A DNA stretch of 64,000 nt, taken from positions 16,962,810 through 17,026,809 of the forward strand of contig CM044967.1 in NCBI GenBank assembly GCA_024516035.1, written 5' to 3'. This stretch comes from Bactericera cockerelli (Eukaryota > Arthropoda > Insecta > Hemiptera > Triozidae). A model generated the notes under the pieces. That model ran no database searches, was not told the DNA's origin, and saw nothing but the letters and a program-made list of their open reading frames with translations. This document shows, piece by piece, positions 1 to 8,700 of the stretch. The translations under genes and the position numbers were made by a program. Every line of letters begins with the position of its first letter. The stretch's first letter is position 1.

Positions 1-840
1 CTTTCCATTATTTAGTAGATAGATAGTGGATATTACTTTTCCCTAAAAGCTTTCTTTTTTATATAAATAGTTACAGAAAGCCCGCCAGTCGAGTGCTTTC
101 CATTATTTAGTAGATAGATAGATAGTGGATATTACTTTTCCCTAAAAGCTTTCTTTTTTATATCAATAGTTACAGAAAGCCCGCCAGTCGAGTGCTTTCC
201 ATTATTGAGTAGATAGATAGATAGTGGATATTACTTTTCCCTAAAAGCTTTCTTTTTTATATAAATAGTTACAGAAAGCCCGCCAGTCGAGTGCTTTTCA
301 TTTTAATTTGTTTGGAGAGTGGGTTCTCCCTTGATATTACTTTTCCCTAAAAGCTTTCTTTTTTATATAAATAGTTACAGAAAGCCCGCCAGTCGAGTGC
401 TTTCCATTATTTAGTAGATAGATAGATAGTGGATATTACTTTTCCCTAAAAGCTTTCTTTTTTATATCAATAGTTACAGAAAGCCCGCCAGTCGAGTGCT
501 TTCCATTATTGAGTAGATAGATAGATAGTGGATATTACTTTTCCCTAAAAGCTTTCTTTTTTATACCAATAGTTACAGAAAGCCCCCCAGTCGAGTGCTT
601 TCCATTATTTAGTAGATAGATAGTGGATATTACTTTTCCCTAAAAGCTTTCTTTTTTATATAAATAGTTACAGAAAGCCCCCCAGTCGAGTGCTTTCCAT
701 TATTTAGTAGATAGATAGTGGATATTACTTTTCCCTAAAAGCTTTCTTTTTTATATAGTTACTGAAAGCCCGCCAGTCGAGTGCTTTTCATTTTTAATTT
801 GTTTGGAGAGTGGGTTCTCCCTTGATATTACTTTTTCTAG
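1..840. repeat. tandem array, ~95-106 bp units
   Basis: Eight clear units begin at 1, 96, 195, 294, 400, 499, 598 and 693, and a degenerate ninth begins at 784. They are 91-106 bp long and each ends with gccagtcgagtg. Units differ in the number of AGAT steps (agtagatagat...) and in a variant head containing tttggagagtgggttctcc (units 4 and 9). The variant order (caa, gag, long head) suggests a higher-order repeat. The array runs off the left edge. It may be the leader of the Helitron whose protein starts at 5723, but no Helitron 5' end was found in the window. Confidence 0.9.
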
Positions 841-1250
841 ATTTTTTTTCTTTCTTCTAAACCGTAAGAGAAAGCTTCATTGGAATATCCTCTTTCTTGA
901 GGAAAACCCGAAGTCCAGTTTGGAGAGTGAGTTCTCCATTGAAAAATTTACTTTTTTGCTTCATATTATTCATCTTTGTTAGCATTAAAAATTGTAAAAG
1001 AAATCTTAGTATTCGAGTGCCTTCTATGATTTAATTGTTTGAAAAGTGGGTTTTTCATTTTGAAAAAAAATCCTCAAATATTTTTCCGGCCCAGTTTTTT
1101 TTTCTTTCTCAGTGAATCGTTTGGAGGGTGCGTTCTCCATTGACAGTTTATTTGACAAAATACCTATTAATAATAATAAAAAAAAAATCACGTCACTTTG
1201 CATTATTATTTTGAGAAAAAATAGCCCGCTCACTCTCATAATATATTTTC
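841..1250. other. diverged continuation of the array, leader of the Helitron
   Basis: Decayed copies of the variant head recur at about 916 (tttggagagtgagttctcc), 1040 and 1121 (tttggagggtgcgttctcc), so the array fades gradually into this AT-rich stretch. Removing the retrotransposon at 1267-5707 puts this sequence directly in front of the Helitron start codon, so it is probably its 5' untranslated and promoter region. No coding sequence is seen. Confidence 0.55.
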
Positions 1251-1266
1251 ATATACAAACTCAAAA
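1251..1266. repeat. target-site duplication, left copy
   Basis: The sequence atatacaaactcaaaa is repeated exactly at 5708-5723, on the other side of the Jockey element. It is a 16-bp duplication of the insertion target. Confidence 0.95.
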
Positions 1267-1300
1267 AGGACAGTCAACAGTCATAGTGTTCGGACGTGTT
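1267..1300 (+). promoter_or_regulatory. internal LINE promoter with DPE motif
   Basis: The element starts with aggacagtcaacagtcat, and GGACGTG lies at 1292-1298, about +26 to +32 from the first base. GGACGTG fits the arthropod downstream promoter element RGWCGTG. Jockey-type LINEs are known to use TATA-less internal promoters with such an element, which explains how a complete copy can be transcribed from its own first base. Confidence 0.5.
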
Positions 1301-1424
1301 TTCCTAGTTCGCTCCGTGCGTGTTATTTATTTCTAGAAGTGTAAACAGTGTAACCAGGGACGTCAATAGGGGGTCTTCCCCTCTGACTCCCGAGAACAGT
1401 GCTAAGTTCTGGTGAACGTTCAAT

Positions 1425-2843
1425 ATGTTGAATGGGACCCAGAACAACCCCCCTCCCCCTGTAGCCATGGAATCAACAAGCCAGGTAATAGAAAATCCGT
1501 ACCTGGAGCCACAAAACCATCTTCAAAGAATGTTGGATCTAAATGCCACAAGTCAAAGCGACCATCAAGATTTAGAGGATGCAAAAAATCATTTAAAAAA
1601 TTGCCAAGTTCCTGAGGCATTGCAACGAGTAATAACTATGCTTGTCTACAAGCTGGAAGCAGCTCTAAAAGAGAGAGATTTACTTGTCATGGCAGAGAAC
1701 TCAAAAAGTGCTCTGCAGATGAGAAAAGACCAAGAGCAATCCTCAAATGCTCAGTCAACCTACGAGACGGACGAGGAAACTCTGGATCAAGAAACCTGGA
1801 CTACCCAAGAGTCCAGGAAGAAGAAGAAAAGGAAGAATCGTTCTCAGCCAACAAGACAGGAAGGTGCTGGACCCAAGAAGCCGCCTCCAATCAAAATTGA
1901 AACTCAAGACATCAAATCCATCACCAACATTGCAAGTGTAGCCTCAGGAGAGGGTACATTTTCTGTCAAAACCATGTCCAACAAATTGGTCAAAGTAAAT
2001 TGTGATAACGAGAACGGATACCGCAAGATGGTATCGGCTCTCAAAGAAAAACAAGTATCGTACTATACCTACGAAAATAAGCAGACTCGGCCACTACGGG
2101 TGGTTGCCAAGGGACTTCATCATACGTGGAGTGAACAGGAGATCCATGATGATCTTAAGTCAAAAGGTTACAAAGTTGTACAAGTAAGTAAACAACTTTC
2201 AACCAAAGATAAGCGCCCCTTAAACATGTTTATACTTTCATTTGAGTCAGATGAAAATATTGACAGCATTTATAAAATAGATAGAATTTTGTACAATGTT
2301 GTCGAAATCTGTGCACTGAAGGGCAGTAAACTCGTCCCTCAGTGCAAAAATTGTCAAGATTTTGGTCATACAAGAAATCATTGCAATAAAACTGCTAAAT
2401 GTGTTAAGTGCGGTAAAGGTCACCTCACTGTCACATGTACAAAACCTAAAACAGTTCGCGCAACTTGTGCTAATTGTAACGGTGATCACCCGGCCAATTT
2501 CAGGGGGTGCACCGTTGCTAAAGAAGCACAAGCCATGCGCAATAAACAACGAAAGGCAGCAAATTTTGTCAAGACACCCTTTTCAAAACAAATTAAAACA
2601 CCCCCTAAAATCCCAAATATAACTTTGCCAAAAGGGACCCACCCACCAACACAAAAATCTTGGGCTCAGATAGCCCATCCAAATTACAAATCTCAACCTT
2701 CTAAACCTCAGGATATAGGAGATATCTTATCTCTTATACTGAATGAGGTACAATCTGTTAAACACAGTGTATCAGAATTATCTTCTCGAGTTGATAGAAT
2801 AGAAACACAGCGGACTTTGAATAGTCGTAAACAAAACAAATAA
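1425..2843 (+). CDS. Jockey-type ORF1 (gag-like, nucleic-acid binding)
   Basis: This is a 472-aa RNA-binding protein that would package element RNA. The N-terminal half is charged, with a basic stretch ESRKKKKRKNRS near residue 130. The middle (about 205-300) matches the conserved region that precedes the knuckles in Jockey gags, including GLHHTWSEQEIHDDLKSKGY. Three CCHC-type zinc knuckles follow at about 307-365: CKNCQDFGHTRNHC, CVKCGKGHLTVTC and CANCNGDHPANFRGC. The last segment resembles a weak coiled coil (SVKHSVSELSSRVDRIE). The start is ATG at 1425, 158 bp into the element. The stop TAA (2841-2843) directly abuts the ORF2 ATG (2844), which suggests coupled or reinitiated translation. 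The frame is intact. Confidence 0.93.
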   Translation: MLNGTQNNPPPPVAMESTSQVIENPYLEPQNHLQRMLDLNATSQSDHQDLEDAKNHLKNCQVPEALQRVITMLVYKLEAALKERDLLVMAENSKSALQMRKDQEQSSNAQSTYETDEETLDQETWTTQESRKKKKRKNRSQPTRQEGAGPKKPPPIKIETQDIKSITNIASVASGEGTFSVKTMSNKLVKVNCDNENGYRKMVSALKEKQVSYYTYENKQTRPLRVVAKGLHHTWSEQEIHDDLKSKGYKVVQVSKQLSTKDKRPLNMFILSFESDENIDSIYKIDRILYNVVEICALKGSKLVPQCKNCQDFGHTRNHCNKTAKCVKCGKGHLTVTCTKPKTVRATCANCNGDHPANFRGCTVAKEAQAMRNKQRKAANFVKTPFSKQIKTPPKIPNITLPKGTHPPTQKSWAQIAHPNYKSQPSKPQDIGDILSLILNEVQSVKHSVSELSSRVDRIETQRTLNSRKQNK

Positions 2844-5523
2844 ATGACGATAACAATTTTACTTTGGAATGCCAATGGTATTGTGTCACGAAGACACGAG
2901 CTCGAGTTATTATTAAGTCAGCATAAATATGACATTGTCCTAGTCACTGAGACTCATTGTACTCGAGAAACTGTTCTCAATTTTAATGTAAACACATGCT
3001 CATATAAATTTTACCACAGTCCTCATCCTTCAAATAATGCTAGGGGTGGATCTGGAATTTTAATAAAACAAAATATTAAACACTTTGAGGATATTAAAAT
3101 CCAAACAGAAAAGGCGCAAATTACAATTATTAATGTTCAAACAAAAACGTACCCTTTAAAAATAATATCCATGTATTGTCCACCACGCTACACTTTATCT
3201 CAGGATGAATACTCTGAATTATTCAGCTCTATGGGTAGAGGCCGATGGTTGATCGGTGCTGACTGGAATGCTAAACATGTAAATTTTGGATCAAGAATCA
3301 CTAATACCAAAGGTAGAAATTTAGTAAACGCTATGACGGAACATAGAGCAGAAGTCATAAGTACATGTGCTCCTACATACTGGCCAAGTGACCCAGAAAA
3401 AGTACCTGATCTCTTAGATTTTTTCGTTTTCAAAAATATCTCTGCTAACTATATGACCATAGAAGACACTAATTACTTATCTTCCGATCATTCGGCTATA
3501 TTACTTACACTAAGTGAACACATTATATTAAAAGAATCCAACCCTGCTCTCACCAACAAGAGAACGGATTGGACTAGTTTTAAAATTTCACTGGCACAAA
3601 AAATAAACATAACCATTCCGCTGCAGACTCAGGAAGATATCGACCATGAACTTGAGAAACTCGTTGTGGATATCCAAGCAGCTGCATGGGAAAATACACC
3701 TGACATTGTCACAAAGTCGACAGGAGTAAATTACCCTGTTGAAATTTTAGATATGGTAGCTGAAAAACGACGCGCTAGGAAGCAATGGCAGCGCTCCCGC
3801 GCTCGTACTGATAAAACAAAGTTTAATCGATTAGTCCGGAATCTTAGGGAAAAAATACAAGACCTGAAAAAAGAGTCTATCAGTAAGTACCTTAGTGAAC
3901 TTACTGCTGATCAATCAACAGACTATAGTCTGTGGAGAGCTACCAAGTCTCTAAAGAGACCGATTGTACAAGATCCACCCATAAGAAATAGTGATGGAAC
4001 ATGGATGAAGGATAGTAAATCTAAAGCCACTGCATTTGCTACATATCTAGCTAGCACTTTTACGCCAAACGATCCAGTAGGTAATACACAACCTCTTGAT
4101 GACATACAATACATAAACACAGAATATGAAATCTCACCTTCTACCGTGCGCGAGGTACAGCGCACAATAAAAAGTGAGATAAACCCTAAAAAAGCACCTG
4201 GATATGATTTGATCACAGGTATTTTGCTAAAAAATATTCCGCGCATTGCTGCTGTTAAAATAACACAGATCATAAATGCTGCGTTTAAATTGAAATATGT
4301 ACCTTTGGCATGGAAAATCAGTGAAATAAAAATGATTTTGAAACCAGGAAAGCCAGAAAGTGAACTTACATCATACCGGCCAATATCTCTTTTACCGGTT
4401 CTGTCAAAATTATTCGAAAAAATACTGAACAAACGCCTTCTTGTAATTATACAGGAAAAAAATCTGATACCTAACCATCAGTTTGGATTCCGCTCACAGC
4501 ATAACTGCATTGAGCAGGTACACAGAATTACTTCCCAAATTGAGAAAGCTATTGAAGATAAAAAAGTTTGCTCTGCCATTTTCCTTGACGTTTCTCAAGC
4601 ATTTGATAAAGTTTGGCATGAAGGTCTGAACTTCAAACTAAAGAAAATTCTTCCTCAAAATCTTGCTGAAATTCTCGAGTCGTACTTATCAGACCGGTAC
4701 TTCAGAATTAAGCAAGACGACAGTTACTCTGATCTCATGAGTGTAAAAGCCTCTGTACCACAAGGTAGTGTCCTAGGACCTATCCTATATATTTTGTACA
4801 CAAGCGACATGCCAAATGACAACATTAACACAATTGCCACTTTTGCTGATGATACAGCATTTTTAGCTATTGGTGATAATACACAAGATACTACTTCAGC
4901 ACTGACCCAAACCATTTCCAAATTTCAAAGATGGACGGAAAAAATGGAGAATCAAAATCAATGAAAGCAAATCAGTTCATGTAGATTTCACGAATAGAAA
5001 TCTGCCTTACATGCCAATTTACTTAAATAACACAGTGATTCCATATTCCAATCAAGCTAAGTATTTGGGTATGACCCTAGATGCAAAGCTAAAATGGAAG
5101 GAACATGTTAAGAAAAAACGCGAACAATTAAATATAAAATTCAGAAAAATGCACTGGCTTCTCGGTAGAGGTTCAGCCCTACCAATAGAAAACAAGCTCT
5201 TGCTTTACAGACAGGTACTTAAACCTATATGGACCTATGGTATCCAACTATGGGGGTGCACAAGTCCATCCAACCGACTCATAATAGAAAGATTCCAAAA
5301 TAAAGTTCTACGGAGTTCTGTCAATGCTCCATGGTACATACGAAACGATGACCTACATCGGGACCTGAAAATTGAGACAGTCAAAGACTGTATGAATAGA
5401 TTTGCCTTGAGTCATCAAAAAAGGCTAGAGGAGCACCCCAATCCCGAGACCGTCCATCTTCTTAGGATTGAAGACCTCACCAGACGTTTGAAGCGGATAA
5501 AACCACATGAACTAATTAATTAG
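2844..5523 (+). pseudogene. Jockey-type ORF2 (endonuclease-reverse transcriptase), one frameshift
   Basis: This is the enzyme for target-primed reverse transcription. The N-terminal apurinic-type endonuclease shows NANG, TETH, GGSGILI, GADWNAKH and SSDHSAI (residues 8-230). The reverse transcriptase shows SYRPISLLPVLSKLFEKIL, AIFLDVSQAFDKVWH, SVPQGSVLGP and the catalytic FADD at 667-670. The frame ends at 4964, while the C-terminal part (KYLGMTLD, LYRQVLKPIWTYGIQLWG) continues in another frame to the stop at 5521-5523. The switch lies at or near the six-A run 4939-4944, where one extra A accounts for it. Without that base the protein would be about 890 aa, the usual size. No RNase H domain is present. 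An assembly or sequencing error in the A-run could produce the same picture. Confidence 0.92.
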
Positions 5524-5707
5524 GTACTTTCCTCTGGTAACCACCCAACAGCCGAGTCTGCTTATGTCCATGTACTTAAGTAATTTTAATTTACATTAGT
5601 AGTTTAAGATTAGAATAAAAATACTTATTAGTTTTAAGAACTAGATTGTATTAATAAATTTAGTCCCCAAGGACTCTGTTTAATAAAAAAAAAAAAAAAA
5701 AAAAAAA

Positions 5708-5723
5708 ATATACAAACTCAAAA
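5708..5723. repeat. target-site duplication, right copy
   Basis: This exact copy of 1251-1266 follows the poly-A tail. Its last base is the A of the Helitron start codon (ATG at 5723-5725), so duplication of the target preserved the start codon. Confidence 0.95.
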
Positions 5724-8700
5724 TGGAAATCGAGGTTTGTGGTCAAAATATCAAGGTTGATATAATTCCAATCAAAGGAGATGGCGCATGCTTATTCAAT
5801 ATGATAAGTATGGCAATGTACGGTTGCGAGAGTAAGAGCCTGCAGGTAAGAGAAACAATCGTACATTATGTACTTGAAAATTATGAGGAGTACTGCCATT
5901 TTATGATCCGTGGACATTACATGGTTGCTGTCAGTGAAGAAGACAATCCGGCAGTAGTCGATAATTGTCTTTTGAGTTCTCAAGAGTATAGGGATTTCAT
6001 GATTATGCCTTACAGCTATGGGACTTTTGTTGAGCTGAATGTTGCATGCATGTTATATCAGAGGAATTTCTTTGTTTTTGAGAAGAGAAGGGTAGGGTTA
6101 GAAATTGCTTTAGAATTCCATTCTGAGGTCACTGGTAATCCTCACTGGCCAATGATATTCACTGTGTTTTCAGGGAACCGATCAGGAGGTCATTTTGAAT
6201 TGTTGAGGCCTGTCGAAAGTTCACTTTCCCCCCTTTCGCTCAGTAATCAGTTTGTTCGTGATATGAGTGATTTTCCTCTTCTACCAAGTATTGCTACTAC
6301 TAATTTAGACAAATCACACAGAAGTAAACGTGGTAGACCAAAGAAAAACAAAAGAGGAAAGAGATCATTGACGACTGTAAGGAATGAAGCTGAGAGTAAA
6401 ATACATGAAAGAGTAAATCAGTCGGAAGAAAAAAAGAAAAAAAGGAACGAAAAAAATAGGAAAAGAATGCAAATAGCTAGAAGTTTAGAAACAGAGGAAG
6501 AAAAAAGGTCTAGACTTGAAGGTGAGAGAGAGAGAAATGAAATAGCAAGGAATTTAGAAACAGAGGAACAACGGACTAAAAGACTAGGGAATAAAAGAGA
6601 AGGAGCAAAGATTTTTAGATCTATGGAAACTGAGGAAGAGAAAAGATCTAGACTTGAAAGTGAGAGAGAGAGAAATGAAATAGCAAGGAATTTAGAAACA
6701 GAGGAACAACGGACTAAAAGACTAGGGAATAAAAGAGAAGGAGCAAAGATTTTTAGATCTATGGAAACTGAGGAAGAGAAAAGATCTAGACTTGAAAGTG
6801 AGAGAGAGAGAAATAAAATAGCAAGGAATTTAGAAACAGAGGAACAACGGACTAAAAGACTAGGGAATAAAAGAGAAGGAGCAAAGATTTTTAGATCTAT
6901 GGAAACTGAGGAAGAGAAAAGATCTAGACTTGAAAGTGAGAGAGAGAGAAATGAAATAGCAAGGAATTTAGAAACAGAGGAACAACGGACTAAAAGACTA
7001 GGGAATAAAAGAGAAGGAGCAAAGATTTTTAGATCTATGGAAACTGAGGAAGAGAAAAGATCTAGACTTGAAAGTGAGAGAGAGAGAAATGAAATAGCAA
7101 GGAATTTAGAAACAGAGGAACAACGGACTAAAAGACTAGGGAATAAAAGAGAAAGAGCAGAGATTTTTAGATCTATGGAAACTGAGGAAGAGAAAAGGGA
7201 CAGATTACAGTCAAAAATAAGAAGAAGAATGAATGAAACAAATGAAATGAGGCAAAACAGGCTGACCCAAATGAGGGAAAGAGCTCTTATAACTTGGAAA
7301 AAGAAAGAAAATTCTGCTTTTTGTTACGATCCCAACATTGATTACGAACATGACTCCGCTATTGTGATAGGTTCTATGTCAGAGGAGTGTGAATACTGCC
7401 ACGCATTAAAGTGGAAAGGAGAAACGAAGGGATTGTGTTGCAATAGTGGGAAAGTTTTACTCGAGCCGTTAGCTGTACCTCCTGAGCCTTTACTAGGACT
7501 TTTGACAGGAAGCAATCCTAGAAGTTCTGAGTTTCTTCAATCGCTTAGAACATATAACAGCGCATTCCAAATGACATCTTTTGGCGCAAAGACCATTATT
7601 GAAGATACTTACATGCCAACATTTAAAATACAAGGACAGTGCTACCATCTGGCTGGATCGTTATTGCCGCTTCCTGACAAACAGCCACATTTTCTTCAAA
7701 TATATTTCATGGGAAGTGACGAGTCAGAAACCAATCAGAGGTGTCAGGTTTTCCCCAAGTTGTGTAAAAACATCGTTACTGACCTTCAAACTATGTTACA
7801 TATTCATAACACTTTAGTTAAAAGTCTCAAATCTACTATTGAGAGAGGGTCAGGAGCTGGGGAGGATTTCAAAGTTTTGATTCATGCTGATAGAAAGCCA
7901 GTCCATGAACATTCAGGTCGGTATAATGTCCCCTCTCAGAATGAGGTAGCTGTCTTGATTGTAGGCCAGGAGTTTGAGAAGCGCGATATTGTATTGCAGG
8001 CTAGAGATGATCGCTTACACCGCATTTCTGAACTTCATCGATCATACGATGCTTTACAATATCCGCTTATGTTTCCTTATGGCGAGGATGGCTATAGTGT
8101 TGACGTTCCTCAATATGACACTGTGACCAAGGAATACAACGCTTCTAAAACTGTATCTGCAATGAATTTCTATGCTTATCGCTTGATGATTAGGGCCTCT
8201 GAGAGTTTCATTCATTTATTCAGACAGCTGTTCAACCAATATTTAGTAGATATGTATGCCAAGATAGAAACAGAGCGCCTCTCTTTCATCAGAAATAACC
8301 AAAAGAAATTAAGAGTTGAAAATTACATTCATTTGAAAGACGCTATCGAAAGGGACTCAAACCCTCGAGATATAGGTCAAATTGTTATACTCCCCTCTTC
8401 GTTTACAGGTGGGCCGCGATATATGCATGAGCGTACTCAAGACGCCATGACTTATGTTAAAAAGTATGGCAGGCCAGACTTATTCATTACGTTCACCTGT
8501 AATCCGAAGTGGCTTGAAATACATGAATTATTAAAAGTAGGACAAAAGGCACATGACAGACATGATATTGTGAGCCGAGTATTTCATTTAAAACTCACCA
8601 GCTTAATGAATACTTTTAATAAAGGGAAAATTTTTGGTCAAGTCAAATGTTATATGTACTCTGTTGAGTGGCAAAAACGAGGTTTACCTCACGCCCATAT

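Larger units (their letters stand above)
1267..5707 (+). mobile_element. near-intact Jockey-type non-LTR retrotransposon
   Basis: This is a full-length-looking LINE with a 158-bp 5' UTR, ORF1 (gag-like, three CCHC knuckles), ORF2 (endonuclease and reverse transcriptase), a short 3' UTR and a tail of about 23 A's. Perfect 16-bp target-site duplications flank it. The first bases contain an internal-promoter motif, so it is not 5'-truncated. The only visible lesion is a one-base frameshift in ORF2. A long duplication, a long pure A tail and open frames indicate a recent insertion. Clade assignment rests on ORF1 type, the lack of an RNase H domain and RT motifs, not on a tree. Confidence 0.93.

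Noticed and set aside
1420..1620. Short frames on both strands within Jockey ORF1
   Set aside because: They are shadows of the 472-aa gag-like frame.
5681..5708. Poly-A tract as an assembly gap or low-quality run
   Set aside because: It is the tail of the Jockey element, followed directly by the exact 16-bp duplication.
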